A stretch of 64,000 nucleotides of DNA from RHLJ01 sp965242845 (GCA_965242845.1 CBDETC010000002.1:248001-312000); one strand, 5' to 3'. Positions 15,580-25,716 are shown, counted from the stretch's first letter. Made by a program: numbers and translations. Notes: generated from the sequence alone by a model not told the origin.

Positions 15580-16772
15580 ACGAAAGCAATAGAGAATTCG
15601 ACATTATCTTACTGGGAGCTACCGGCTTCACTGGTAAACGAGCAGCAAAATATTTTAAGACTCACGCTCCTAAAAACCTGAATATAGGACTTGCAGGAAG
15701 AAATAAGTCCAGACTTAATCAGTTGGCTTCTGAATTAGACCTTCCGGAATCCAATCTTTTTGTAGTAGATACACTGAACAAAGAACAGGTTTCAGATGTC
15801 GTCTCAAAAACACGAATACTTGTCACTACGGTAGGACCATATTCCCTTTATGGAGAGCATGTAATTTCAAGCTGTGCATCTTTAGGCACCCATTACCTCG
15901 ATATAACCGGGGAAGTAGGATTCATCAAAAAAATGGCCGATAAGTATGGAGACCAAGCCCAAGAAAGCGGAGCCATTTTAATCCCTTTTTCTGGTTTTGA
16001 TAGTGTACCTGCGGAATTATCGATGCTGATGCTAAGCAAACACTTTGATTCCGAAGATGAAGTGTATATAAAATCATACTACTCCTTAAAAGGCGGACTC
16101 AACGGTGGGACTATTGCTACCATGCTCAATAAATTTGAGACCGGGGAATACAAACTGATGAATAATCCACGCCTGGCTATGGATTCGGATGAACAGGATC
16201 TTGGAAAGGCAACGGACCAATATTCTGCGGGTTATAATTCTGCTCTGAAAAGATGGGTAGCTCCATTCATTATGAGCAGCATTAACTCAAAAGTAGTATA
16301 CCGAAGCACTGCTATTTTTAGAAGCAGAAATCAGCCTTTATTTAGAAGCATTGCCTATTCTGAACATGCTTCTTTGGGAAAATGGTACAATCCATTTCCA
16401 TTTCTTTTCACCATGTTGAGTTTAATACTTCTTCAGAAATTAGGGCCTATTTCATGGTTCAGAAATTTAATACGTATGATGGCACCAGCTCCAGGTAATG
16501 GCCCTAGTGAAGAATCAATTGAAAACGGATTCTTTAAAGTGACCTCCATTGCCACTTCTAAAAAAGGAAAAGAAGTTTCTGTCTCTTGTTTTTATCCTGG
16601 TGACCCCAGTAATAAGGCCACTGTATTTTTCCTCTGTGAATCCACTCTTACACTCGTTGAGTTATTAGATTCCGGCACAAATCCTGAGCATTTTGGGTTT
16701 TTGACCCCATCAACTGCCCTGGGGAACGATCTTGTAAAGCGGTTAAGTTCAAACGGATATTCCATTTCATAA
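15576..16772 (+). CDS. Saccharopine dehydrogenase-like / trans-acting enoyl reductase family protein
   Basis: A 398-aa protein with the N-terminal NAD(P)-binding signature IILLGATGFTGKRAAKYF and VVDTLNKEQ. GTHYLDITGE near residue 108 and IPFSGFDSVPAEL near 138 are both typical of the saccharopine-dehydrogenase-like group that includes mycobacterial trans-acting enoyl reductases. A hydrophobic stretch near residues 270-290 may contact membrane or lipid. There is no Met near the start, so TTG 15576, inside the TTGA overlap with the upstream stop, is the best start. True saccharopine dehydrogenase activity is unlikely. Confidence 0.8.
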   Translation: MNESNREFDIILLGATGFTGKRAAKYFKTHAPKNLNIGLAGRNKSRLNQLASELDLPESNLFVVDTLNKEQVSDVVSKTRILVTTVGPYSLYGEHVISSCASLGTHYLDITGEVGFIKKMADKYGDQAQESGAILIPFSGFDSVPAELSMLMLSKHFDSEDEVYIKSYYSLKGGLNGGTIATMLNKFETGEYKLMNNPRLAMDSDEQDLGKATDQYSAGYNSALKRWVAPFIMSSINSKVVYRSTAIFRSRNQPLFRSIAYSEHASLGKWYNPFPFLFTMLSLILLQKLGPISWFRNLIRMMAPAPGNGPSEESIENGFFKVTSIATSKKGKEVSVSCFYPGDPSNKATVFFLCESTLTLVELLDSGTNPEHFGFLTPSTALGNDLVKRLSSNGYSIS

Positions 16773-16839
16773 CCAGAAATGGAGAAAACCTTTAAAATTT
16801 GTACTTTTAGAATTATTTGAAATTTAGGGAATCGTCTAT

Positions 16840-17943
16840 ATGCCTGCGTTGGTTACATTCAATAATAAGATTGATAAAGAGTTCAGTAAAGCTGTTAAAC
16901 AGCGTGTGAACAAATATTTCGAAGAGAATAACCTTTCAAAGCATGCCAACTCTGCGATGGTTATTAAAACCATCGTAATCCTGACCGTTTATTGGGGTGC
17001 CTACGCTATGATTATTAGCGGCTTTTTTTCGATTCAGGTTATGTGGGCTTTGTGTGCTGTAATGGGAATTGGCATGGCAGGTATAGGTTTCTCAATTGCT
17101 CATGATGCATTACATGGTGCCTACTCTTCCAACCAACGAATAAATGATATTTTTGGACTATTCTTTGATTTGGTTGGTGCAAATGGATATATCTGGAAAA
17201 TCACCCATAATATTATCCATCATACGTACACAAATATTCATGGCCATGATGAGGACCTGGAAGTAGCAAAGTATATACGCCTTTCACCTCATATGGAATA
17301 TAAAGCAGTAAATCGTGTTCAGCACATCCTTGCATTTCCTACCTATAGCCTTGCTACTCTTTTTTGGGTGTTTGTGAAGGATTACTGGTATTTCTTCAAA
17401 TCTCCGTTAGGCCCATACGAAAATAAAAAGCACCCAACCAGAGAATGGATAAAGCTAATCATTACTAAGGTTTTCTACTATGGAGCAATGATTGTACTAC
17501 CTCTCATAGTTCTTGATATCACAGGATTACAGCTTGCTATAGGCTTTGTAACTCTTCATTTGGTAGCCGGACTCATTCTTGGGATTGTTTTTCAACTTGC
17601 TCATGTGGTAGAGTCCACAACTCATCCTCTCCCTAACGAGGAGAATATGATTGAAAACCATTGGGTGATTCATGAGATGCTTACCACCAACAATTTTGCC
17701 CGAAAGAATAAAATCCTATCCTGGTACATAGGTGGCTTGAACTATCAAATTGAGCATCACCTATTTCCAAAGGTTTGTAGTATTCATTATCCAAAAATAA
17801 GTCCTATTGTTGAAGAAACGGCTAAAGAGTTTGGTATCCCCTATAATTGCCACGAAACTTTCAATGAAGCAGTAGTTTCACATTACCGGACATTGAAAAA
17901 GTTCGGTGATCCAAACTTCACCTGGAGCCCGGCAACGGCTTAA
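16840..17943 (+). CDS. Membrane fatty acid (acyl-CoA/linoleoyl-type) desaturase
   Basis: A 367-aa integral membrane di-iron enzyme. The three histidine boxes are HDALH (88-92), HNIIHH (123-128) and QIEHH (303-307). The glutamine in the third box is the mark of front-end or delta-6-like desaturases, yet no cytochrome b5 domain is fused. Four or more TM segments fall at ~45-80 and 210-255. It inserts a double bond into membrane acyl chains and so tunes fluidity. A strong terminator follows at 17958, separating it from the histidine kinases. Confidence 0.9.
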   Translation: MPALVTFNNKIDKEFSKAVKQRVNKYFEENNLSKHANSAMVIKTIVILTVYWGAYAMIISGFFSIQVMWALCAVMGIGMAGIGFSIAHDALHGAYSSNQRINDIFGLFFDLVGANGYIWKITHNIIHHTYTNIHGHDEDLEVAKYIRLSPHMEYKAVNRVQHILAFPTYSLATLFWVFVKDYWYFFKSPLGPYENKKHPTREWIKLIITKVFYYGAMIVLPLIVLDITGLQLAIGFVTLHLVAGLILGIVFQLAHVVESTTHPLPNEENMIENHWVIHEMLTTNNFARKNKILSWYIGGLNYQIEHHLFPKVCSIHYPKISPIVEETAKEFGIPYNCHETFNEAVVSHYRTLKKFGDPNFTWSPATA

Positions 17944-17957
17944 CGTTTTATTTTTTT

Positions 17958-17984
17958 AAAGCCATGTGAAAGCATGGCTTTTTT
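17958..17984 (+). terminator. Intrinsic terminator after the desaturase gene
   Basis: AAAGCCATG (17958-17966) pairs perfectly with CATGGCTTT (17973-17981) around a 6-base loop and runs into T residues up to 17984. It lies 15 bases after the desaturase stop and before the kinase pair. Confidence 0.9.
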
Positions 17985-18033
17985 GTTTGTATTTATAATA
18001 CATTGAGGTAATTCAAAAGTCTCTATAGCTAAC

Positions 18034-20427
18034 GTGGTAAAATTTCTAATTCGGGTTATTCTTGGAGTTTGTCTGCTTCTTCCTTTCATATCAGATGAAG
18101 GGCATACTCAGCCAAGCATTGAACGCGGAGTGTTAGATTTGAGCAATTATGACTTTGAAAAGTCAGGTGCCATTAAGCTGCAAGGAGAATGGCAGTTTTT
18201 CTGGAATGAATTACTCCCTCCTGAAGCTCCAATGAGGTCTGCCCCGGAATTAGTTCCAATGCCCCATCTTTGGCATGAGTATGATGATTTATCATCATTT
18301 GGGTACGCAACATATCGTTTAAAAATCCTATTACCTGATAATTATCCTAAGCTCGCTGTGCATGTGCCGGATGTATATACTGCATACGCTCTTTATATCG
18401 ATGATCAACTGATATCCAGGAATGGAGTAGTTGCAACCTCGAAAGAAGAATACTCCCCTTTTTGGCTTCCTCTAACCGAGAGCATTGGGCCTTTTGAAGG
18501 CAACGAAATCGATATCACTCTACAAATTGCAAATTTTGACCACCGTAGAGGAGGCATCAAGGATCCATTAATATTCGGGGAGGAAGAGAAACTTAAGAGA
18601 GCTCATCAAACTGAATTAGGGTATGACTTTTTGTTGACGGGCTCCCTCATAATGGCTGCTTTGTTCTTTTTTGCCTTGTTCTTTTTTGGAAGAGATGAAA
18701 TGGCCATCCTCTATTTCTCTCTTTTCTGTCTTGTTTATAGTTACCGCGTTGTAGGAACAGATTCGTATTCAATCCATTTTCTATTTACGAATCTCCCCTG
18801 GATCATTACTACAAAAATTGAATATCTGTCACTTTACCTGTCTAGTGCCTTTTTTGGACTATATGTCAAAAACCTATACCCGGAAGATGGAATAAAGTAT
18901 GTTATGAATGCCTTCATCGCCGTATTCGGTATTTTTGGTGTTGGGTGTATTCTTCTGCCTACAATCTATATCACTTCCACGATTAATCTCTTCTTTATAA
19001 TACTTTGCTCATATGTAACATATATCTGTTTCATAATGATACGAGCAAAAATGAATAAACGACCTGGATCGAATTTTGCTTTTTCCAGTATGGTTCTATT
19101 ACTATTTGTCTTTATCGTTGATTCGCTTGATTACTTCATAGTTTTAGAGGAAAAATTAGTCATCAGTTTCATCAGCTATATCGCTTTCTTTTTTCTCCAG
19201 TCTTTATCTCTTTCTTATCAATTTTCGAATACTCTGAAAGTAGCCAAAGAAGAAGCGGAAACAGCTTCGGTTGCTAAAACACATTTTCTTTCCACTATGG
19301 GGCATGAATTGAGAACACCATTAAATGCTGTAATTGGTTTCTCTGAGTTATTGTTGGAAAGCAAGTCGGAAAAAGAAAAAACAGACTACGCGAAAACTAT
19401 CAAGAAAAGTGGAGAGAACTTGCTCAGCATCATCAACAACATTCTCGATTTCACAAAACTGGAATCTTCCGATGTGGAGCTTGATTATTCTCCTACTCAT
19501 ATCCCTACCATGCTTGCTGAAACCGTTAAGGTACTGGGCTCTCTTACAGACCCTAAGAAAGTTACGCTCAGTTTCAGATTTGATGATTCTCTTTCGGACT
19601 ATATAGAAACCGATGAAGCCAGACTGAAACAGGTCCTTATAAATTTAATAGGCAATGCCATTAAGTTTACTGACGAGGGAGAAATATCCGTTCAGGTTAC
19701 TACTACTGAATCTATTTCAGAAAAAAACCAGATTCTGTTCATTGTCAAAGATACAGGCATTGGAGTTCCTGAAAGTAAAATGAAATTGTTATTCGATCGG
19801 TTCTCGCAAATAAATGCAGATAGGAATAGAAAGTATGGAGGAACCGGACTAGGCTTAGCCATCAGTAAACGATTGATTGAAGGCTTAGGAGGAAGAATCT
19901 GGGTTCAAAGTCAAGAAGGAGCAGGAACAACCTTTTACTTTACCATTACTCCCCACCCTGTTTCTAAAAAGGTGATTGCTGAGTTGGAGTCTAAGAAACG
20001 AGGAGAAGTAAGTCAGCAGCCTCGAGAGAATATTTCCATACTGATTGTTGAAGACAATCCGATAAATCAGAAAGTAGCTGAGAAAGTGTTAGAACGCCTC
20101 GGTTTTTCTTCTGATATAGCTTCTAACGGATTCGAAGCTGTGGAAAAAGTACAGCAAAAAGAATATAATCTAGTACTTATGGATATGGAAATGCCTGAGA
20201 TGGATGGAATTGAAGCGACTGAGCATATTATCAAATTAGGTGCTAAGGCATCAAATCCGATAATAATTGCTATTACGGCTAATGTATCAGCGGAAGACCG
20301 CGCTCGTTGTTTCGAAGCAGGAATGCGCGACTTTATCTCAAAACCAATTACCTTAGGTGCCATGGAGACCTCTTTAGCAAAATGGTTTCCGACATCAATA
20401 AATCAAGAAGTTAACCCTAGCAATTGA
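18034..20427 (+). CDS. 7TM-DISM hybrid histidine kinase (first of a tandem pair)
   Basis: A 797-aa sensor. A signal peptide (~1-26) is followed by an extracytoplasmic 7TMR-DISM-type beta-sandwich (~30-185), a 7TM region (~198-395), and a HisKA domain with phospho-acceptor H424 (TMGHELRTPL). The HATPase domain follows, with N541 (GNAIKF), DTGIGVP and YGGTGLGLAISKR, then a receiver domain (~665-790) with D717 (VLMDMEMP). The start is GTG 18034, giving a normal signal peptide; no ATG is available nearby. The sensed ligand is unknown, though the extracytoplasmic fold often binds carbohydrates. No output regulator is adjacent. The stop overlaps the TTG start of its paralogue. Confidence 0.9.
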   Translation: MVKFLIRVILGVCLLLPFISDEGHTQPSIERGVLDLSNYDFEKSGAIKLQGEWQFFWNELLPPEAPMRSAPELVPMPHLWHEYDDLSSFGYATYRLKILLPDNYPKLAVHVPDVYTAYALYIDDQLISRNGVVATSKEEYSPFWLPLTESIGPFEGNEIDITLQIANFDHRRGGIKDPLIFGEEEKLKRAHQTELGYDFLLTGSLIMAALFFFALFFFGRDEMAILYFSLFCLVYSYRVVGTDSYSIHFLFTNLPWIITTKIEYLSLYLSSAFFGLYVKNLYPEDGIKYVMNAFIAVFGIFGVGCILLPTIYITSTINLFFIILCSYVTYICFIMIRAKMNKRPGSNFAFSSMVLLLFVFIVDSLDYFIVLEEKLVISFISYIAFFFLQSLSLSYQFSNTLKVAKEEAETASVAKTHFLSTMGHELRTPLNAVIGFSELLLESKSEKEKTDYAKTIKKSGENLLSIINNILDFTKLESSDVELDYSPTHIPTMLAETVKVLGSLTDPKKVTLSFRFDDSLSDYIETDEARLKQVLINLIGNAIKFTDEGEISVQVTTTESISEKNQILFIVKDTGIGVPESKMKLLFDRFSQINADRNRKYGGTGLGLAISKRLIEGLGGRIWVQSQEGAGTTFYFTITPHPVSKKVIAELESKKRGEVSQQPRENISILIVEDNPINQKVAEKVLERLGFSSDIASNGFEAVEKVQQKEYNLVLMDMEMPEMDGIEATEHIIKLGAKASNPIIIAITANVSAEDRARCFEAGMRDFISKPITLGAMETSLAKWFPTSINQEVNPSN

Positions 20428-22829
20428 CATTTTTTTTTAAGGCAAGTAGTATTCTAAAGTATCTGGGTTTTTTAAATATACTTTGCCTCACTTTCTTTAC
20501 TCAAGCTGTACTTGCTCAGCCTATTGTGTCACAAGGGTTCGTTGACCTTTCTGATCATGATTTTACTACCAACGAGATAGTTGCTCTTGATGGTGATTGG
20601 GGATTTTACTGGAACCAATTACTCAATCCTTATGAGGTAGCAAAAGCAGAGAATAAGACCTATAAAGATTTCGCTTCAACCTGGGATTTAGATGATAACC
20701 TGGCAACTGAAGGAGGCGCTACTTATACACTAACGTTGGTATTACCTCATTCCCATCCTGCACTGGCTCTTGATATCCCAGACTTTTACTCCTCCTACCG
20801 TCTTTTTATCAATGGTGAGGAATTCTCCTCGAATGGAAACCCATCATTAGATGAGTCAGAATACTCAGCCTATTGGCTTCCTCAAGTCAAATCTCTTGTA
20901 AGCCATGATACTGATACATTGTCCCTGGTATTACATGTAGCAAATTATGGCTATAGCAATGGTGGGCCTTATTTGCCTTTAAGCATCGGAGTTGCGGAAC
21001 AATTGTACGCGTCAAGGACCATTGAGTATGGTTATTCTTTTGTGTTAATGGGTGCCCTTTTAATGGCCGGATTATTCTTTTTAGGGCTTTATTTCTTTGG
21101 GCGCAACGATCAGGCTATTCTGTATTTTGCCTTATTCTGTATTGTATACAGTTATCGAATTGTAGGTTATAGCCCCTATCCTTTACATTTTCTTCTCCCT
21201 GATCTTCCCTGGCTTCTTACTACTAAACTTGAGTATCTCACTCTTTATTTAGCAGGGTACTTTTTTGGGACGTATACACTGAAACTCTATCCCAAAGAAA
21301 CCTCAAAAATACTTATTGATGTGTTGAGAGGTATTTCACTTGTATTTGCTGCGATTGCATTATTCCTCCCTCCTTCGGTTTTTTCTTACCTGGTCAACCC
21401 ATATATCTTTGTAGTCTCATCGTATATGATTTATGCGTTCTGGGTCTACTCAAAAGCAGCAATCAATAAGAATGTGGGTGCTCGATTTGCTGTGGCCAGT
21501 ACTGGTGTCGTCTTTATGGTCTTTTTAAACATCATTTTGGTTTATTTCGGGCTCATAAAAGAGTACCTGTTAATGAGCTTTTTGGGATACCTCTTCTTCT
21601 TTGGGCTTCAGTCGTTAGTCCTTTCATTTCGTTTTGCTGACACCTTGAAAACTGCCAAAGAACAGGCAGAAGAATCTTCACGGGCGAAATCGCAATTCCT
21701 TTCAACGATGAGTCACGAAATCAGAACTCCATTAAATGCAGTAATTGGCTTGTCCGGGCTTCTTTCAGAAAGTGAGCTCAATGAAAAGCAAAAGGAGTTC
21801 TCCCAAACCATTAAGACAAGCGGGGAAACCCTTCTCAGTATTCTCAATAACATCCTTGATTATTCAAAAATCGAGTCAGAGAAAATAGAACTTGAACGCA
21901 AAGAATTTGATCTAGAAAAACTAATTCAAAACGTTGTGGAGGTTAATTCGCCAGTCTTCAACAACAAAGATATATCCCTGTCTTATGAAATTGGCAACAA
22001 TGTACCTACGAATTTGCTCGGTGACTCAACACGCTTGCAACAAGTACTGCTAAATCTTGTCAGCAATGCAGTAAAATTTACCGAGAAGGGACATGTTTTA
22101 ATTAAAGTGAACCTGGATTCCATAAAGGGCGATACACTCATACTGGGGTTTGAAGTTACTGATACAGGTATTGGTATTCCTGATGGAAAACTCAACCAGC
22201 TCTTTGAGAGTTTTTCTCAGGTTGATGCGAGTACAACCAGAAAGTACGGAGGTACGGGTTTAGGCTTGGCGATCAGTAAACGATTAGTTGAACTGATGGG
22301 TGGTACTATTGAAGTTTCAAGTACAGAAGACAAAGGGAGTACATTTGCATTTACGGTTACGATGTATGAACCATCCATGAAAGAAATCTCAGAAACCGAT
22401 ACAGAACTTAAACCAATTGATGATTCACTTTCTGATACTCAAACGGAAGCGGCTTCTTTCAAACAACTTTCTGTTTTAGTAGCGGAGGACAATAAAATTA
22501 ACCAGAAAGTGGCTATTCGAATTCTGGAACAATTAGAGATCATTCCTGACATCGCTGAAAACGGAGAAGAGGCTACCGAAATGGTCTCTAGCAAGAAATA
22601 CGATCTGGTGTTTATGGATATGGAGATGCCTATTATGGACGGCCTTGATGCTACAAGAGAGATTCGAAAACGAAAAGACTCCCTCCCGTTTAATCCAAAA
22701 ATCATCGCCATGACTGCTAATGCTCTTCCCGGATATAAGGAAAAATGTTTGGAAGCTGGGATGGATGATTTTATAACCAAACCTGTTTCTAAAGATTCTA
22801 TCCGCGCTATTTTGACTACCTGGTTTTAG
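20424..22829 (+). CDS. 7TM-DISM hybrid histidine kinase (second of a tandem pair)
   Basis: An 801-aa paralogue of the upstream kinase with the same order of parts: signal peptide (~1-32, TQAVLAQ), sensor sandwich (~38-195), 7TM region (~205-405), HisKA with H431 (TMSHEIRTPL), HATPase with DTGIGIP and YGGTGLGLAISKR, and a receiver (~682-800) with D732 (VFMDMEMP). Equivalent stretches such as YFALFCIVYSYRIVG versus YFSLFCLVYSYRVVG show clear duplication. All catalytic residues are intact. The only sensible start is TTG 20424 inside a TTGA overlap; the first in-frame Met lies over 200 codons in. The two may act together or compete. Confidence 0.89.
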   Translation: MTFFFKASSILKYLGFLNILCLTFFTQAVLAQPIVSQGFVDLSDHDFTTNEIVALDGDWGFYWNQLLNPYEVAKAENKTYKDFASTWDLDDNLATEGGATYTLTLVLPHSHPALALDIPDFYSSYRLFINGEEFSSNGNPSLDESEYSAYWLPQVKSLVSHDTDTLSLVLHVANYGYSNGGPYLPLSIGVAEQLYASRTIEYGYSFVLMGALLMAGLFFLGLYFFGRNDQAILYFALFCIVYSYRIVGYSPYPLHFLLPDLPWLLTTKLEYLTLYLAGYFFGTYTLKLYPKETSKILIDVLRGISLVFAAIALFLPPSVFSYLVNPYIFVVSSYMIYAFWVYSKAAINKNVGARFAVASTGVVFMVFLNIILVYFGLIKEYLLMSFLGYLFFFGLQSLVLSFRFADTLKTAKEQAEESSRAKSQFLSTMSHEIRTPLNAVIGLSGLLSESELNEKQKEFSQTIKTSGETLLSILNNILDYSKIESEKIELERKEFDLEKLIQNVVEVNSPVFNNKDISLSYEIGNNVPTNLLGDSTRLQQVLLNLVSNAVKFTEKGHVLIKVNLDSIKGDTLILGFEVTDTGIGIPDGKLNQLFESFSQVDASTTRKYGGTGLGLAISKRLVELMGGTIEVSSTEDKGSTFAFTVTMYEPSMKEISETDTELKPIDDSLSDTQTEAASFKQLSVLVAEDNKINQKVAIRILEQLEIIPDIAENGEEATEMVSSKKYDLVFMDMEMPIMDGLDATREIRKRKDSLPFNPKIIAMTANALPGYKEKCLEAGMDDFITKPVSKDSIRAILTTWF

Positions 22830-22917
22830 GCTTTTTAACACACACTTTCATTCTTTTACGACTCTTTTACAATCAGAGCGATATCATTAAATCGTACTCA
22901 CCCGAAGACTTGATAAA

Positions 22918-24228
22918 ATGAATGCGTTAGTTGGAGCAGTTACCAAAATAGGTTTAGTATTACTTATTTCTGTTTTCACTTTTTTCCAGGACTGTGTAAA
23001 CGGAAAATATATTCCTAGTGATGAAAGTGTCACTCAGATTGTAAAAACACTCAGCAGCGATGAGATGAAAGGTAGGCAGGCATTATCTCCTGAAATCTGG
23101 ATGGCAGCTGAATATATCTCTTCAGAATTTAAACGCGCACGATTAACAAGCTTATCAGAGAATGATAATTACCTACAGAAATTTACCCTTAATGAGGTAA
23201 GTATTGCGTCTTCTAGTGTAATTATAGACCAGGATAGAATACCGAGCGACAAATACTTCGCTCTCCTAAACGGAGACGAAATTAACTGGAAAAAAGGAGA
23301 GGTTCCTATCGCAGAAATTACTCCAGGGGCAAACTTCAGAAGTGCATTCAATGAACTCAGAAATAGTGAAAACGATATTCTGGTTTTTGTAGACACCTCC
23401 TTTGAAGATGTATTTAGTCGATTTCAAAACTTTTTCTCCAGACCAAGACGTACTTTAGCAGATGCTTCTCCTTCCAACATTATCTTTGTGTTAGGAAATA
23501 ATCCCAATCAATTTCAGGTCGATATTGTACCAAAGACAAATCAGCATGAACTGGCCAATGTAACCGGAATCATCGAAGGAAATCGGAGTGATGAGTTCGT
23601 TCTCTTCTCTGCACACTATGACCACATTGGAATCCGTCCTGAAGTAGAAGGTGATTCAATAGCAAATGGAGCTAACGATAACGCCTCAGGAGTTACAGCT
23701 GTTATTGAGCTGGCCAGACATTTTAAAAGCCTTGGCAAGCCCGAACGAACATTAATCTTTACTGCATTTACTGCTGAAGAAATGGGCGGTTTTGGCTCTC
23801 GTTACTTCTCAGAGCAACTTGACCCTAATGAAATCATGGCTATGTTCAATATTGAGATGATAGGTAAGCCCGCTGTTTCCGGACCTAATACAGCGTGGAT
23901 TACTGGATACGATCGATCCAATTTTGGAGAGCTTCTTTCAAAAAGTACTGAGGGAACCGACTATGAGTTTTATCCCGACCCTTATCCACAGCAAAATCTT
24001 TTTTATCGTTCTGACAACGCCACATTAGCTCGTTTGGGTGTTCCTGCTCATACCATTAGTACTACACCAATTGACGTAGATAAAGATTACCATGCGGTTA
24101 CAGATGAGCTTGAAACGATCAATATTTCACACTTAACCAATACTATTAAAGCAATAGCTAGAGCAGCCACGGGTATTATTTCAGGTAAGGATACCCCAAC
24201 CCGTGTAGATGTTGATCTAATAGACTAG
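22918..24228 (+). CDS. Exported M28-family zinc peptidase
   Basis: A 436-aa metallopeptidase of the aminopeptidase/glutaminyl-cyclase-like M28 family. The di-zinc site is readable: H233 and D235 (SAHYDH), bridging D254 (GANDNASG), catalytic and ligand Glu 287-288 (TAEEMGG), E313 (NIEMIG) and H392 (DYHAVTDE). An N-terminal hydrophobic stretch to about residue 22 precedes QDCVNGK, so export or lipid attachment is likely. The insert between residues ~100 and 210 resembles a protease-associated domain. It is likely used to degrade peptides outside the cytoplasm. Confidence 0.88.
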   Translation: MNALVGAVTKIGLVLLISVFTFFQDCVNGKYIPSDESVTQIVKTLSSDEMKGRQALSPEIWMAAEYISSEFKRARLTSLSENDNYLQKFTLNEVSIASSSVIIDQDRIPSDKYFALLNGDEINWKKGEVPIAEITPGANFRSAFNELRNSENDILVFVDTSFEDVFSRFQNFFSRPRRTLADASPSNIIFVLGNNPNQFQVDIVPKTNQHELANVTGIIEGNRSDEFVLFSAHYDHIGIRPEVEGDSIANGANDNASGVTAVIELARHFKSLGKPERTLIFTAFTAEEMGGFGSRYFSEQLDPNEIMAMFNIEMIGKPAVSGPNTAWITGYDRSNFGELLSKSTEGTDYEFYPDPYPQQNLFYRSDNATLARLGVPAHTISTTPIDVDKDYHAVTDELETINISHLTNTIKAIARAATGIISGKDTPTRVDVDLID

Positions 24229-24239
24229 CCTCTTATCTC

Positions 24240-24377
24240 GTCATTGCGAGGAGCAACTATCTGAAAAAGAGCTTAGTCAAGATCGACGAAGCAATCCTTT
24301 GATTAAGAGCTAGAATTATAGATTGCTTCGTCGAATATGAAGATACCTTAGAGATGTCTTTCACTCCTCGCAATGAC
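24240..24377. repeat. GTCATTGCGAGGAG palindromic repeat
   Basis: GTCATTGCGAGGAG at the left end is answered by CTCCTCGCAATGAC at the right end, with a perfect inner pair CGACGAAGCAATC (24284-24296) and GATTGCTTCGTCG (24321-24333). This ~138-base element fills the gap between convergent M28 and metZ genes and could form a very stable hairpin, also serving as a bidirectional transcription end. It is the best relative of the copy at 37786-37909. Confidence 0.88.
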
Positions 24378-24406
24378 TCCCTATGCTGTAGATATTCTTA
24401 GTAATC

Positions 24407-25591
24407 TTAGTTAATAAGCTTACTGTTAATCAGCGCCTGATCGACATCATTAATAATATCATCAACGTGCTCTAATCCAACAGAAATTCTAACTAATCCG
24501 GGCGTAATATTTACTTCTGCGCGTTCTTCATCAGTAAGTTTAGAATGTGTTGTTGATGCCGGATGAGTGGCAATACTACGAGTATCTCCAAGATTGGCCG
24601 AAAGGGACAACATCTTTAACGCATTCAGGAATCTTCTTCCCTGCTCGATACCCCCTTTTATTTCAAAACTGACGATACCACCTCCTAAGTTCATCTGCTT
24701 TTTTGCAAGAGCATGTTGTGGGTGGGATTCCAGGAACGGATACTTAACCAGGCTTACTTCCCCGTGCCTCTCCAAAAAATTAGCTACAGTAAAAGCATTC
24801 TCACAATGACGTTCCATCCTTACTGCAAGAGTTTCCAGACTTTTAGAAAGTACCCATCCATTAAAAGGAGACATTGCCGGCCCCGTATGTCTGCTCATGA
24901 ACTGAACCTCATCAATTAACTCCCTCCTTCCTAAAATAGCTCCGCCCAGCATTCTTCCCTGACCATCAATAAATTTTGTTGCCGAATGAGTGACAATATC
25001 TGCTCCAAAATCAATCGGGTTTTGTAAATACGGTGTAGCAAAACAGTTATCTACATTTACCAGAATATTATGAGCCTTTGCAATTTCGGAAACCTGAGCG
25101 ATATCAATTAGATCTAATGCAGGATTTGAAGGCGTTTCGAAGAAAAACATTTTAGTTTTAGGGGTAATCGCTTTCTCCCATCCTTCTACATCATGAATGT
25201 CCACATAAGTATGAGTGATTCCCCACCTGGGAAGTAGCTGTGTTAATATTTGATGAGTAGATCCAAACACTGACCGGGAAGCCACCACATGATCTCCTGT
25301 TCTTAAAAAGGAAGCAATACTCACAAACATTGCCGCCATACCTGAGGCGGTCGAAATACCTGCTTCAGTACCTTCCAGCAAACATAGCTTCTGAATAAAT
25401 TCATCATTATTTGGATTCGAGTATCGGGAATAAACATTACCCTCAGCTTCCTTGGCAAATAAAGCACGAGCATGCTCAGCGTCTTCAAAGGTATAACTCG
25501 AAGTAGCAAAAATGGGAACAGAGTGTTCTCTTTGCTGTGATCGTTCAACTTGATGGCGAATAGCCCTGGTTTCGAATTGCTTGTCGTTCAT
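24407..25591 (-). CDS. metZ: O-succinylhomoserine sulfhydrylase-type PLP enzyme
   Basis: A 394-aa Cys/Met-metabolism PLP enzyme. The PLP lysine is K206 in THSATKFIDGQGR, and the GQGRMLGGAI form points to MetZ, which makes homocysteine from O-succinylhomoserine and sulfide, rather than MetB or MetC. Other marks are YSRYSNPN near residue 54, SGMAA near 83 and FETPSNPALD near 151. It stands alone here, with no other methionine genes adjacent. Cystathionine gamma-synthase is the main alternative. Confidence 0.87.
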   Translation of the reverse strand: MNDKQFETRAIRHQVERSQQREHSVPIFATSSYTFEDAEHARALFAKEAEGNVYSRYSNPNNDEFIQKLCLLEGTEAGISTASGMAAMFVSIASFLRTGDHVVASRSVFGSTHQILTQLLPRWGITHTYVDIHDVEGWEKAITPKTKMFFFETPSNPALDLIDIAQVSEIAKAHNILVNVDNCFATPYLQNPIDFGADIVTHSATKFIDGQGRMLGGAILGRRELIDEVQFMSRHTGPAMSPFNGWVLSKSLETLAVRMERHCENAFTVANFLERHGEVSLVKYPFLESHPQHALAKKQMNLGGGIVSFEIKGGIEQGRRFLNALKMLSLSANLGDTRSIATHPASTTHSKLTDEERAEVNITPGLVRISVGLEHVDDIINDVDQALINSKLIN

Positions 25592-25716
25592 GAGGTTGTG
25601 GTGAGTTAAGTGAGCAACAAATATAGAGAATACTCATGACTGATTAACAAGATGGAATGTGTTAACTAGAGAATATGTAGTACATTCGTGAATCATAACT
25701 AACTAGCTCTTCAATC

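Noticed and set aside
19334..19606. Plus-strand ORF inside the first kinase
   Set aside because: It is out of frame within the HisKA/HATPase region, which is intact in the main frame.
22439..22841. Minus-strand ORFs opposite the second kinase's receiver domain
   Set aside because: These are shadow frames; the receiver in the plus frame is complete with all key residues.
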